Origin: Chitinophagaceae bacterium
GTDB lineage: Bacteria; Bacteroidota; Bacteroidia; Chitinophagales; Chitinophagaceae
Assembly: GCA_016721085.1 (NCBI GenBank)
Contig: JADKJI010000063.1
Coordinates: 1-64,000 of the forward strand
DNA length: 64,000 bases
Direction of reading: 5' to 3'
The notes beneath the pieces were generated by a model, which worked only from the letters and a program-made list of their open reading frames with translations, was not told where the DNA came from and did not search any database. How positions within the stretch are numbered: position 1 is the first letter of the stretch; the number at the start of each line of letters is the position of its first letter. A program made the position numbers and the translations under genes. Below, in pieces: positions 28,068-38,117 of the stretch.

Positions 28068-29282
28068 ATGACGATGGACAAAAACTTCCCAGTTACAGGA
28101 TTCTCAAGTCTGGCTATACACGCAGGCCACGAACAAGACCCCAACTATGCCCACCTTACACCCATTTATGCCTCCTCAACATATGTATTTGATGATGCAG
28201 AGCAAGGCATGCGCCGTTTCAGCGGACAAGAAGAAGGGTATATCTATAGTCGTTGGGGAAATCCAACAATGGCAGAAGCTGAAAACAAAATCGCTGCCAT
28301 GGAAACATTTGGATTAGACTTTGAAGTAAAAGGGATTCTGCATTCTTCTGGAATGGCAGCTATATCAACTCTTTTATTGGCTACTCTAAAATCGGGCGAT
28401 AAAATACTTTCTCATTTCTCATTATACGGTGGTACACAGGAAATACTGAATCGAATATTGCCATCTTTAGGAATAGAACCAATAATTGTTGATCTGAGGG
28501 ATCTTTCTTTGGCGGAAGAGACACTGAAAGCAAATCCTGGTATCAGGATGATTTACCTTGAAACACCAGCTAATCCAACCATACAATGTGTAGACATAGA
28601 AGAGCTCACATTATTAGGGAAAAAATATGGTGCACTGGTGGCTTGCGACAACACCTTCGCTACTCCTTATCTTCAACAACCATTCAGGTTTGGTGTTGAC
28701 TTCGTTGTTCATTCAACTACAAAATTTCTGAATGGACATGGAACAATTATCGGAGGCATCTTTTTGGGAAAAGATATTGAATTTATGAAAACACAGGCCA
28801 CCAAAATTCATCGTTTGCTTGGCGGCAATAGCAATTCATTCGATGCCTTCCTTTTGGTGAATGGCATGAAAACATTAGAAGTAAGAATGGATCGCCATTG
28901 CCATAACGCGATGGAAGTTGCAGGGTTTCTGGATGGTCATGAGGCAGTTGCCAAAGTGAATTATAACGGTTTGGCTTCTCATCCCGATTACTTCACCGCT
29001 TCAAAGCAAATGCGTCACCCGGGTGCTATGATGAGTATTGAATTGAAAGGAGGACTGAAATCAGGTATAACAATGATGAATAAACTTAAGTTATGTACCC
29101 GAACTGTATCTCTTGGCACATGCGATACGTTACTATGCCATCCTGCATCTATGACGCATGCAGGAGTGCCAAAAGAACAAAGGGAAAAATATGGTATTAC
29201 CGATGGACTTATACGTATGAGCATTGGAATGGAAAATATTCAGGACATTCTTTCTGACCTGGATCAGGCATTAAAACAATAA
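28068..29282 (+). CDS. Trans-sulfuration PLP enzyme, methionine gamma-lyase type
   Basis: About 404 residues; a Cys/Met-metabolism PLP enzyme (cystathionine beta/gamma-lyase and methionine gamma-lyase fold). Seen: FSSLAIHAGHEQDPNYAHLT, IYASSTYVFDD, phosphate-binding YSRWGNPTMAEAENKIAAME, ILHSSGMAAISTLLLA, the PLP aspartate in GALVACDNTFATPYLQQP and the Schiff-base lysine in DFVVHSTTKFLNGHG. The C-terminal PASMTHAGVPKEQREKYG is standard. Whether it acts on methionine, cystathionine or homocysteine cannot be fixed from motifs; I favour methionine gamma-lyase. Start 28068 (MTMDKNF) or 28074 is set by the promoter. Divergent from the DinB gene. Confidence 0.88.
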   Translation: MTMDKNFPVTGFSSLAIHAGHEQDPNYAHLTPIYASSTYVFDDAEQGMRRFSGQEEGYIYSRWGNPTMAEAENKIAAMETFGLDFEVKGILHSSGMAAISTLLLATLKSGDKILSHFSLYGGTQEILNRILPSLGIEPIIVDLRDLSLAEETLKANPGIRMIYLETPANPTIQCVDIEELTLLGKKYGALVACDNTFATPYLQQPFRFGVDFVVHSTTKFLNGHGTIIGGIFLGKDIEFMKTQATKIHRLLGGNSNSFDAFLLVNGMKTLEVRMDRHCHNAMEVAGFLDGHEAVAKVNYNGLASHPDYFTASKQMRHPGAMMSIELKGGLKSGITMMNKLKLCTRTVSLGTCDTLLCHPASMTHAGVPKEQREKYGITDGLIRMSIGMENIQDILSDLDQALKQ

Positions 29283-29302
29283 ACTTTAATTCTATAATTG
29301 AT

Positions 29303-31101
29303 ATGAAAAAACTCCTAATTCTTCTTTGTGCATTCATTGCCATTTCTGCAACCGCACAAAAACCAACTGACAAAAGACTTCAAGGATTAGACACTTTTGT
29401 AAATAAGGTATTAAAAGACTGGCATGCTGCCGGTGTAAGTATTGCAGTTGTTGAAAAAAACAAAGTAGTTTATGTTGGTGGCTTCGGATATCGTGATGTT
29501 GAAAAGAAATTGCCAGTAGACGAAAACACTTTGTTTGCCATAGGCTCCTGCACCAAAGCCTTCACCTCTTCAATGATTGGAATGATGATGAAAGATGGCC
29601 TTGTTGATATTGACAAACCAGTAAGAAACTATCTTCCTGATTTGAAATTTTACAACGAGTTCCTGAACGATCATGTTACATTAAGAGACATGATGAGCCA
29701 TAGAACAGGATTACCAAGGCATGATTTCTCTTGGTATGGTTCAACCGCCACTCGCCTGGAATTATTGAAAAGAATTGAGTTTCAAGAACCCTCTGCTCAA
29801 TTAAGGGAAAAATGGCAGTACAATAATTTCATGTTCATGGCACAAGGGGTATTGATAGAAAAACTTACCGGTAAAAGCTGGGAGAATAACCTCAGAGAAA
29901 AAATCCTTACTCCTTTAGGAATGAACAATACTGTAATGTCTGTCGTTGATATGGAAAAGTCTAGCAACAGATCCACAGCCTACGATGTAAGGAATGATAC
30001 TATCCACGCTATTCCCTTTCGCAATATTGATGCCATTGGACCTGCAGGCTCAATCAACAGTTCATCAAAGGATATGGCCAATTGGTTACTCACCTGGATC
30101 AATGGTGGAAAATTCAATGGAAAAGAAATCATCCCGGCCAATTATCTCTATCAGGCTATGACACCTCAAATGGTAACTGGTGCTGGCTTACCTGCCGGAG
30201 AAAATAAAGATGTCTTTTCGGCACTTATGGATTTGCCTGGGGAATGAGCAGCTACCGTGGTCACTACAGAGTGGAACATGGCGGAGGCATCGATGGCTTT
30301 ATTACTTCAACCGGTTTTTTCCCTGCAGATAGCATCGGCATTTTTGTTGTATCGAGCCAGTCGGGTCCAACAACCGCCATTCGGAATTTTATTGCAGACC
30401 GTATGCTCGGTTTGTCTTATCGCAATTGGAGCAAACAACAACTGGATGCCATTGCGAAAGAGAAATTGGCGGCTACCACAGTTCATAATAATCCCGATAG
30501 CTCAAATCGTAAACCGAATACAAAACCCTCTCATGATATAAAAGACTATGCTGGTATATTCGAGAACCCAGGATATGGACAGGCAAAACTTTTCATTGAG
30601 CATGACACTCTTTGGCTAGATTACAATGAAGCTGGGCAAAGAACAAAATCCTATCTACAACATTACCATTATGATGTTTTCCGTATTCGTTCTACTGAAG
30701 AAGTAGAGGAAGCAACAGAATCTCAGAAAATAAAATTCAATATTGATAATAAAGGAGACATCATCAGTTTTGAAACAGCCATGGAAGCTGGGGTAAAGGA
30801 TATCGTATTCAGCAAACTCCCTCCTTCAATAAAAGTTACAAAAGAAAGCCTCGAAAAATATGTTGGCGAATATCAGCTGCCCGGTGCTATTGCTAAAGTA
30901 TATATCAGAGGCGAAAACACTTTGATGGTATTGGTTCCAGGTCAACCCGACTATGAACTGGTTCCAACCAAACTCCATGAATTTGATTTTAAAATTCTGA
31001 AAGGATTTAGTGTTAAGTTCGATGTGAACGATAAAAATGAATCAACCCAGTTAAGCTTCATTCAACCAAACGGAACATTTAAAGCAAAAAGAAAACTGTA
31101 A
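29303..31101 (+). CDS. Serine hydrolase, class C beta-lactamase/PBP fold with C-terminal DUF3471-like domain (frameshifted)
   Basis: Restored length is about 598 residues. Signal peptide (1-19, ending ISATAQ). Class C beta-lactamase/DD-peptidase fold: catalytic SxxK as S82-C-T-K85 in AIGSCTKAFTSS, YxN as WQYNNFMFMAQG, and the third motif as VEHGGGIDGF (HGG in place of KTG). The C-terminal half is made of two beta-rich DUF3471-like repeats (IKDYAGIFENPGYGQAK; LEKYVGEYQLPGAI). Likely a periplasmic esterase or peptidase, not a true beta-lactamase. One missing base near 30225 hides the junction, which should read GTYGFAWGMSSYRGH. It is 20 bases after the PLP enzyme and 11 before the amidohydrolase, a likely operon. 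Confidence 0.88.
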
Positions 31102-31112
31102 AACCCTCATTC

Positions 31113-32790
31113 ATGAAACGACTGCTTTCAGCAACACTCTGCCTATCTCTTTTTGCTTCATGCAAACAGGATATAAGTTATGATACCATAATTCGGAACG
31201 GAATGGTCTATGATGGAAATGGTGGCATACCTTTTAAAGCAGATATTGCTATAGCAAACGATACTGTTGCTTTTATTGGTGACCTTTCAAATGCTACTGC
31301 AAAGAATGAAATAAACGCAGAAGGCAAAGCCGTAGCACCAGGCTTCATCAATATGCTAAGTTGGGCAACAGAATCACTCATTGAAGATGGCAGAAGCCAA
31401 AGCGACCTAAGACAAGGTGTAACATTGGAAGTATTTGGTGAGGGGGAAAGCATGGGGCCACTAAACAGCAGACTAAAAGAAAGAAACCAGTCAGGTCAGG
31501 GTGATATCAAATACAAGATTGAATGGAATACGTTGGGTGAATACCTTGAGTTCCTGGAGAAAAAAGGAATAAGCACCAATGTAGCTTCGTTTGTTGGAGC
31601 AACCAGTATCCGAGATTATGTAATAGGTGAAGACAACAGAGATCCAGCTCCTGCTGAATTAGACAGCATGAAGCCCTTGTAAGACAAGCAATGGAAGAAG
31701 GGGCTATGGGTGTTGGTTCATCATTGATTTACCCTCCGGCCTTCTTTGCAAAAACAGATGAACTGATAGCCTTGTGTAAAGAAGCATCAAAATATGGTGG
31801 TTCCTACATTAGTCATATGCGCAGCGAAGGCAATAAACTTAATGAAGCAGTTGAAGAATTGATAACAATTGCAAGAGAAGCAAACGTACATGCAGAAATT
31901 TATCATCTGAAAGCAGCGGGCAAAAATAATTGGGCCAAAATGGATAGTGTGATAAGACGCATTGAAAGGGCGCGTTCGGAAGGGCTGGATATTTCAGCTA
32001 ATATGTACACCTATCTTGCTGGAGCTACAGGTCTAACTTCAGCTTTCCCTCCATCACTACAAGACGGAGGATTTGGCAAACTTCGCGAACGTTTGATGGA
32101 TCCTGCTATCAGACAAAAGATGGCAGTTGCAATGAATACAGATGCCAGAGATTGGGAAAACCTTTATTATGGTGCAGGCGGGGCAGCAAATGTTTTATTA
32201 CTTGGATTCAAACAAGATTCCCTCAAGAAATATACTGGCAAAACACTTGAAGAAGTGGCAAAAATAAGAGGTACTTCTCCTGAGATTACAGCAATGGACC
32301 TAATAGTACAGGATAGCACCCGTATAGGAGTCGCCTATTTTCTAATGAACGAAGACAATGTAAAAAAGCAAATAGCCCTGCCATGGGTTAGCTTTGGAAG
32401 CGATGAGGGGTCATACACCAATGAAGGCGTATTCTTAAAAGCGAATGCTCACCCCCGCGCCTATGGCAATTTTACCCGTGTAATTGGGAAATACTGCCGA
32501 GATGAAAAGTACTTTCATTACAATCAGCTATCCATAAATTAGCAAAACTGCCAGCAAAAAATCTTAAATTAGTTAATAGAGGTGAGCTGAAAAATGGATA
32601 TTTTGCCGATATAGTTGTATTTGACCCTGCATTAGTGAGCGACCCTTCAACATTCGAAAAACCGCACCAATATGCCAAGGGAATGGAGCAGGTTTTTGTG
32701 AATGGCATCCAAGTGTTGAAAGATGGCAACCCTACAGGAGCTTCAGCCGGTAGAGTAGTTAGAGGACCTGGTTATAAAAAGAAAAACTGA
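31113..32790 (+). CDS. Amidohydrolase-family lipoprotein, D-aminoacylase-like (frameshifted)
   Basis: Restored length is about 559 residues. N-terminal lipoprotein signal with lipobox LFASC. The amidohydrolase fold starts YDTIIRNGMVYDGNGG and ends with the small beta domain NGYFADIVVFDP. Similar to D-aminoacylase/dihydroorotase-like enzymes, with SYISHMRSEG and AEIYHLKAAG supplying two expected metal histidines and FGSDEGSYTNEG the catalytic Asp. Where most relatives have PGFIDxHxH, this protein reads PGFINMLSWATESL, so the HxH pair is absent. One base is missing near 31670 and another near 32530. Probable substrate: N-acyl-D-amino acids or peptides; uncertain. Confidence 0.82.
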
Positions 32791-32813
32791 TTGTAGGATT
32801 ATAAATAACGACA

Positions 32814-33263
32814 ATGGGAATTACTGTAAGAAGAGCGCTAAAGCAAGATTGCCCGCGCTTATTGGAATTGATCCAGGAGTTGGCAGATTATGAAAAAGCT
32901 CCTGAAGAGGTAACTGTAACCTTACAGCATTTTGAAGAAAGTGGTTTTGGTGAGAAGCCTGTTTGGTGGGCATTTGTGGCAGAAGAAAATGGGATTACCC
33001 TTGGGTTCGCTTTGTATTATATCCGCTATAGTACCTGGAAAGGCCAAAGGATGTATCTGGAAGATATTCTGGTAACTAATTCAGCCCGAGGTAAAGGCAT
33101 AGGTTCTCTTTTGATGGATCGTCTTATTGTAGAAGCAAAAGAAAAGGGATTTAGTGGTATGATGTGGCAGGTTCTCAATTGGAATGAGCCTGCCATCAAT
33201 TTTTACAAAAAATACAATGTTACTTTTGATGAAGAGTGGACAAATTGCATTATTTCATTTTAA
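32814..33263 (+). CDS. GNAT-family N-acetyltransferase (SSAT-like)
   Basis: 149 residues. GNAT fold with acetyl-CoA loop SARGKGIGSLLM (R/QxxGxG) and the downstream LNWNEPAINFYKKYN. The N-terminus (VRRALKQDCPRLLELIQELADYEK) and the order of motifs resemble the spermidine/spermine N-acetyltransferase group and related thialysine acetyltransferases. Substrate not determined. It is 23 bases after the amidohydrolase and could be the last gene of that operon. Confidence 0.9.
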   Translation: MGITVRRALKQDCPRLLELIQELADYEKAPEEVTVTLQHFEESGFGEKPVWWAFVAEENGITLGFALYYIRYSTWKGQRMYLEDILVTNSARGKGIGSLLMDRLIVEAKEKGFSGMMWQVLNWNEPAINFYKKYNVTFDEEWTNCIISF

Positions 33264-33430
33264 CCCCACAAGCCGGAAATACCCATTTCCCTTTGCTTCA
33301 AAAATTAGGCAAATCCGCTCCTTTTATTATTAGGAAATAAAGTATCTTCAAAACGAGTAAATCGCAACTGCACCATGCCGAGCCCCTGAATTATCGGCGT
33401 TAACCAAAACTGTATTAAAACCTTTCCTTT

Positions 33431-35104
33431 ATGCAAAAGAAATTGTTGCCTATTGCACTAATAGTAGTGGGTCTACTAGCAATATTTTACAAACCATTGC
33501 TGAACATGGTATCATCCGCAAAACTGGAATTGAAAATTCAGCAACCTCCTGTAATAATGCCATCAATTTATAAAGTGTATGCGAATGAGAATGCACTTGA
33601 TGGCAAGTATAGTCTGTTTAAGATGCTGGTAACGAATACAAGTAGCAATACAGCTAAAAACGTACAGGTATCTTATCAGATTTCAAATACTCTAGACTGG
33701 AAAGTAGCTACAACTTTCCCTGCCATCCTTCCAGGCCAATCTGTTGTAGTAAATTGTTATCCCTCTTTACCTGAAAAATTAGTTGAAAAAACCACATCGT
33801 CCAAAGAACAGGTTTCTATTAAAGTAACTGGAACCAATCTGAAAACTATCGAAGAGAATTTTCCTATAGAAGTGAAGGGACGTAATGACTTCATGTACAG
33901 CTTTCTTCCCTCAGAAGAAATAAGGAATCCTGGAGAATATTTCGACAATATGCCCCTATTGAGTTGCTTGGTGACCCCACAAGACCCCATCCTGAAATAT
34001 TTCACTCAGAAAATACAAGAGAAAGTTCTAAAAGGAGAAACAGCATCTGTCACAAATAAAGATGAGGAAGGGGTTCGGTTTATGATGGGAATATATAATG
34101 CCACCCTGCTAAGCCACATGGTGTATAGTGGCACATCTGGAATCCCTCAAAAAATAGATGACATCAGTTCCATCACACAAAGTATACGCCTACCCAGAGA
34201 AGTTATAACAGGCAAAACAGGCCTTTGCATTGAATTATCCCTCCTTTATGCAAGCGTTATGGCTTGCGCAGGAATGGAACCTGTTGTGTATCTCATACCA
34301 GGACATGCTTATCCTGGCTTTAAGATGAATGGACATTATTATGCAATTGAATCTACTGCAATAGGCGGAGAAGGAATTGGAGGAAGATCGTCTGCAGAAA
34401 AAGCTTTAAAAGCCGGGATGGATAATCTGAAAGAATTCTTTCAGAAAGCATCTACAGGAGACGACCGATATATGATTGTTGATATCCGCGAATCTATTAA
34501 GAAAGGTGCTGAAGCAATGGAGCTGAAAGATGATTCCTATTTGCGCCAGAAAATAGATGAAATAGCTCAAAGTTTTGATGATGGATATGTTCCTAAAAGG
34601 GATACATATGCGGACAATAACCCAGATCCAAGAAATGGCGGCGGTGGAAATGGCGGTGGAAATACAGGAGGAAAATCTACTTCTTCCTATAACCACTTTG
34701 AAGGAATTGTAGACTTTTCTTACCCTGGCAGCTGGAATATGATTCCTCGCAACAGTGCATTTATGCCTCAGCAGAAATATGTGTTCGGAAGCCGCAATAA
34801 CGAAATTTTTGTTTCTGTATATCAATTCAATGGCTATGGCAGCCCCGATCAGGCAATGTATGCCATACAACAATTCGTTTATAATAATAGTGGTGGCGGT
34901 GTTCAATATCAACAAGCTGGTACTACAAACTCTGGTTATACCATTTATAATGGCCAAACCTTATATCAAAGTAGTGGCCTTAACTGGATGGCAGCATTCA
35001 AACCAACGGGGAACGGTGTTGTAGGAATTGCAGTTGGAGCCAATATGGCAACAGGTAGCAAATATCAGAACACTGTAATGAACATTATCAACTCTCTCAA
35101 ATAA
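33431..35104 (+). CDS. Membrane-anchored transglutaminase-like protein
   Basis: 557 residues. An N-terminal membrane segment (LLPIALIVVGLLAIFYKPLL) is followed by a beta-rich domain (about 35-150, with FKMLVTNTSSNTAKNVQVSY), then a transglutaminase-like core: Cys in VITGKTGLCIELSLLYAS, His in YLIPGHAYPGFKMNGHYY and an acidic third residue in AIESTAIGG (Glu where Asp is usual). A glycine-rich linker (NGGGGNGGGNTGGK) separates a C-terminal beta domain of about 130 residues rich in Tyr/Asn/Gly. Probably a periplasmic cysteine peptidase or cross-linker, but activity is unproven. It is followed after six bases by a second membrane protein, likely a partner. Confidence 0.8.
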   Translation: MQKKLLPIALIVVGLLAIFYKPLLNMVSSAKLELKIQQPPVIMPSIYKVYANENALDGKYSLFKMLVTNTSSNTAKNVQVSYQISNTLDWKVATTFPAILPGQSVVVNCYPSLPEKLVEKTTSSKEQVSIKVTGTNLKTIEENFPIEVKGRNDFMYSFLPSEEIRNPGEYFDNMPLLSCLVTPQDPILKYFTQKIQEKVLKGETASVTNKDEEGVRFMMGIYNATLLSHMVYSGTSGIPQKIDDISSITQSIRLPREVITGKTGLCIELSLLYASVMACAGMEPVVYLIPGHAYPGFKMNGHYYAIESTAIGGEGIGGRSSAEKALKAGMDNLKEFFQKASTGDDRYMIVDIRESIKKGAEAMELKDDSYLRQKIDEIAQSFDDGYVPKRDTYADNNPDPRNGGGGNGGGNTGGKSTSSYNHFEGIVDFSYPGSWNMIPRNSAFMPQQKYVFGSRNNEIFVSVYQFNGYGSPDQAMYAIQQFVYNNSGGGVQYQQAGTTNSGYTIYNGQTLYQSSGLNWMAAFKPTGNGVVGIAVGANMATGSKYQNTVMNIINSLK

Positions 35105-35110
35105 GTGAAA

Positions 35111-35749
35111 ATGAAAAAACATCTGATAAAACTTATCGCGCTTTTTCTCTTAATTAATACAACCTACACTTCAAATGCACAAGAAGTGGTGCAAGGCCTC
35201 AAACAGGTTTTTGATATTACTCCAGATAATATCGGAAATGCTATGGTAGAAGTTTCCATGAAACTTAATGCACAACAATGGGATATGTTTAAAAGAAATA
35301 CAGGCAACAACACCAATATATTCAAACGGAATATGGAAAAAGCATTGCCTAAGTATTATCTCACAGACTTCAATTATTCCGAAGACCAAATGGACCGTAG
35401 TTATAAGATAAAATTCAAGGTATTAGGTCTATGCTATCTTAACAAAGATGGTTTATGGGAATCAAAACTGGAAGTTAAGAATCCAGATGTAACCAAGCTG
35501 TCTGATAAGGAATTTGTGTTAACTCAGGATGTATTAATGAATGGAACACTTTTTCAGCAAACACAAAAAGTTCATCTGCCTGATGGAGCTAAGGATGCAA
35601 GAATAGACAAGGATAGTTTTGGCAAGGCTGTTTTACACTATTCAACAAGTACAGGATCATTCTTCTCAGTAATTTCAATAATAGGAATGCTCCTTACACT
35701 TGGTGGCGGCTTCCTTCTTTTTAAAAGTAGCCGCACACCATCAAAGTAA
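35111..35749 (+). CDS. Secreted protein with C-terminal membrane anchor, partner of the transglutaminase-like gene
   Basis: 212 residues from ATG 35111 (a GTG two codons upstream is also possible). It has an N-terminal signal peptide (HLIKLIALFLLINTTYTSNA) and a C-terminal hydrophobic helix (FSVISIIGMLLTLGGGFLLF) followed by KSSRTPSK, so the middle, about 160 residues, should face the periplasm. The middle has no domain I recognise (LNAQQWDMFKRNTGNNTNIF; YLNKDGLWESKLEVKNPDV). Directly downstream of the transglutaminase-like gene, so co-expressed. Function unknown. Confidence 0.75.
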   Translation: MKKHLIKLIALFLLINTTYTSNAQEVVQGLKQVFDITPDNIGNAMVEVSMKLNAQQWDMFKRNTGNNTNIFKRNMEKALPKYYLTDFNYSEDQMDRSYKIKFKVLGLCYLNKDGLWESKLEVKNPDVTKLSDKEFVLTQDVLMNGTLFQQTQKVHLPDGAKDARIDKDSFGKAVLHYSTSTGSFFSVISIIGMLLTLGGGFLLFKSSRTPSK

Positions 35750-35804
35750 GAATTAAAAATGTCTTAATTGAAATTTTGAAAATGGGAATAGGAAATAGCA
35801 GATT

Positions 35805-36695
35805 TTAACTTACGCCATCTACCTGCTTGGTCTTATCTATTTTAAGCACCAGGCCTTGTAAAACTTTCCCAGGACCTACTTCAGTGAATCTGGAGGCCCC
35901 ATCGGTTATCATGGCGCTTACACTTTGTGTCCAACGCACTGCTCCTGTGAGCTGGTCTATAAGATTTTGTTTTATCTCTTCTCTGTCATGAACAGCTCGG
36001 GCAACCACGTTTTGATAAACATGCGCGGTGGGTTGATGGAAATTGGTCTTTTCAATAGCTGTTTTCAATTCCTCCCTTGCAGGAGCCATCAAAGGCGAAT
36101 GAAATGCGCCTCCTACTGGCAATACAAGGGCTCTTTTAGCCCCTGCCGCCTTCATGCGTTCACAGGCTATTTCAATGCCCTTAACAGAGCCGCTGATAAC
36201 TAATTGACCCGGGCAGTTATAATTCGCAGGCACAACCACTTCTCCTGTTTCTTGTGCCACTAAAGCACATACCTCTTCTACTTTCTCATCAGCAAGAGCT
36301 AAAACCGCAGCCATAGTTGAAGGCTGCATTTCACAAGCCTTTTGCATTGCCCTGGCACGAATGGAAACTAACTCAAGGGCATCTTCAAAACTCAATGTTC
36401 CATTAGCTACAAGTGCTGAAAATTCTCCCAGTGAATGCCCTGCAACCATATCCGGTCTGGCATTCTCAATACTCTTATATGCCATTACTGAATGAAGGAA
36501 AACGGCTGGTTGGGTTACATTGGTCTGCTTCAGATCTTCCTCTGTACCATTGAACATTATATCTGAAATCCTGAATCCTAATATCTCATTTGCCTGCTCA
36601 AATAATTTTTTTGCAAAGGCACTATTCTCGTATTGCTCTTTACCCATTCCTGGGAACTGGGACCCTTGTCCTGGAAACACAAATGCATGCTTCAT
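35805..36695 (-). CDS. fabD: Malonyl-CoA:ACP transacylase FabD
   Basis: FabD moves malonate from CoA to ACP for fatty-acid elongation. 296 residues. GQGSQ oxyanion motif at 9-13, nucleophile S88 in MVAGHSLGEFSALVA, the malonate-binding Arg in LVSIRARAMQKA and the catalytic His in VGGAFHSPLMAPA. Normal length and no interruption. A strong terminator of the upstream folE gene lies in the gap just before it, so fabD is transcribed on its own. Confidence 0.95.
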   Translation of the reverse strand: MKHAFVFPGQGSQFPGMGKEQYENSAFAKKLFEQANEILGFRISDIMFNGTEEDLKQTNVTQPAVFLHSVMAYKSIENARPDMVAGHSLGEFSALVANGTLSFEDALELVSIRARAMQKACEMQPSTMAAVLALADEKVEEVCALVAQETGEVVVPANYNCPGQLVISGSVKGIEIACERMKAAGAKRALVLPVGGAFHSPLMAPAREELKTAIEKTNFHQPTAHVYQNVVARAVHDREEIKQNLIDQLTGAVRWTQSVSAMITDGASRFTEVGPGKVLQGLVLKIDKTKQVDGVS

Positions 36696-36721
36696 AATTA
36701 AAACTGCTGTTTAGAATAGAC

Positions 36722-36764
36722 AAAAATGCCACAAAGACTTTAACTGACAAAATCTTTGTGGCAT
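36722..36764 (-). terminator. Rho-independent terminator of folE
   Basis: Perfect 12-bp stem ATGCCACAAAGA (36726-36737) with TCTTTGTGGCAT (36753-36764) and a 15-base loop. On the minus strand it is followed by a TTTTTG run. It starts 24 bases past the folE stop, between folE and fabD. Confidence 0.85.
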
Positions 36765-36787
36765 ATGCCATTTAGCTATGAAAGTTG

Positions 36788-37387
36788 TCAATGCAACCTT
36801 GAACCAATCAGCTTGAGGAACTCACTACGAGTCGAGTTTTTCTGGAATTCTCCATAAAAGGCAGAAGTTGTTGTCACTGAATTCTGTTTTTGCACTCCCC
36901 GCATCATCATCATACACAAATGAGAGGCTTCGATTACTACAGCAACTCCAACAGGATTCAAAGTGTCTTTTATAGCATCGAGTATCTGTGTAGTCAACCT
37001 CTCCTGTACCTGCAATCGACGGGAATAAACATCCACTACCCTTGCAATCTTACTTAATCCGGTAATAAATCCATTGGGGATATAGGCAATATGCGCCTTC
37101 CCGAAGAAAGGAAGCATATGGTGTTCGCACATACTATACAATTCAATATCTTTTACAATCACCATCTCACTAACTTCTTCGTGGAATTTAGCCGATTCAA
37201 GAATTGCTTTTGCATCCAACTGATATCCTTGTGTAAGATATTGCATGGCTTTTGCCATCCTTTCCGGCGTCTTTAAAAGACCTTCCCTTCCCGAATCTTC
37301 ACCCAACAAATCAAGAGCCTGTTTATAATTTGATATGAGTCCATTCGTAACGTCCTCATCATATTGTTCAATTTTCTTGTATGCCAT
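36788..37387 (-). CDS. folE: GTP cyclohydrolase I
   Basis: FolE turns GTP into 7,8-dihydroneopterin triphosphate, the precursor of folate, of biopterin and of queuosine. 199 residues from ATG 37387. Zinc and catalytic motifs: IELYSMCEHHMLPFFGKAH (Cys and His ligands) and VIEASHLCMMMMRGVQKQ (second Cys). The GFITGLSKIARVVDVYSRRL segment is typical. An upstream in-frame start at 37420 would add MFLINYHILYY, absent from the family, so 37387 is preferred. It is 43 bases downstream of the queD homologue, with a terminator after it; the pair forms one operon. Confidence 0.95.
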   Translation of the reverse strand: MAYKKIEQYDEDVTNGLISNYKQALDLLGEDSGREGLLKTPERMAKAMQYLTQGYQLDAKAILESAKFHEEVSEMVIVKDIELYSMCEHHMLPFFGKAHIAYIPNGFITGLSKIARVVDVYSRRLQVQERLTTQILDAIKDTLNPVGVAVVIEASHLCMMMMRGVQKQNSVTTTSAFYGEFQKNSTRSEFLKLIGSRLH

Positions 37388-37429
37388 ATAATAAAGTATG
37401 TGATAATTAATCAGAAACAACCAATAAAA

Positions 37430-37843
37430 TCAACAAGGGTATTCTACATAATTACGTTCCGTTTCATACAATCGGATTTGCAAATCGTAGTTTTCTTCAA
37501 TTTTTTTCCTGAGTATATCATAGATAAAAACACAGATATTCTCAGCAGTTGGATTTACCGTTTTGAAATAAGCAATATCCAGATTGAGGTTCTTGTGATC
37601 TAAAATATCAAGTACATATTCATTTATCAAATCACTCAAAACCTTTAAGTCCATAACATATCCTGTTTCAGGATCAATAGTACCAGTCACCTTTACTTCC
37701 AGATCATAATTATGACCATGATAATTGTGATTATTGCATTTGCCAAAAACAGCAGTATTTTTCTCATCCGACCAAGATGGATTATACAACCTGTGTGCAG
37801 CATTGAAATGCTCCCTACGGTATACAGATACTCTGTTACTCAT
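37430..37843 (-). CDS. queD: 6-carboxytetrahydropterin synthase / 6-pyruvoyl-tetrahydropterin synthase family
   Basis: 137 residues from ATG 37843. The zinc histidines are in REHFNAAHRL and KCNNHNYHGHNY, and the C-terminal catalytic region has ICVFIYDILRKK and RLYETERNYVEYP. It uses the FolE product, which explains the pairing. With queE present at 1.9-2.5 kb, the queuosine role (QueD) is likelier than biopterin synthesis, but the family cannot be split by these motifs alone: the QueD-specific Cys before the first zinc motif is hard to place (the Cys here is in FGKCNN). Start 37843 is chosen because the upstream extension carries no conserved sequence. Confidence 0.8.
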   Translation of the reverse strand: MSNRVSVYRREHFNAAHRLYNPSWSDEKNTAVFGKCNNHNYHGHNYDLEVKVTGTIDPETGYVMDLKVLSDLINEYVLDILDHKNLNLDIAYFKTVNPTAENICVFIYDILRKKIEENYDLQIRLYETERNYVEYPC

Positions 37844-38117
37844 ATTCAAATCTTTAATTGTATACAATCGAAGCCTACCCAAATCACCAGACTTGCATCC
37901 ACTGAAAAAAGAGGCATTTGGAATTCCTGAACCAATACTTAATTATGAGACCGGAAGTGTGCCGGACATATAATGAAGCGATTGCGGACAACAAACAAAA
38001 TAACAGTACATACGGCATTTTGTTTATTTCAGTCTAAAAATACTGCTTTTTAATGACTGGCATGCGTTTAAAGCCCAGTTTGAAACCCAAATGGGATAGA
38101 ATACGGATATTTGCAGT

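Noticed and set aside
29303..31101. Antibiotic-resistance beta-lactamase
   Set aside because: It has SxxK and YxN but a HGG third motif and long DUF3471-like repeats, as in Bacteroidota esterase/peptidase-like serine hydrolases.
34406..34957. A 183-codon minus-strand open frame within the transglutaminase-like gene
   Set aside because: Antisense to a well-supported gene with a clear domain; composition is that of a shadow frame.
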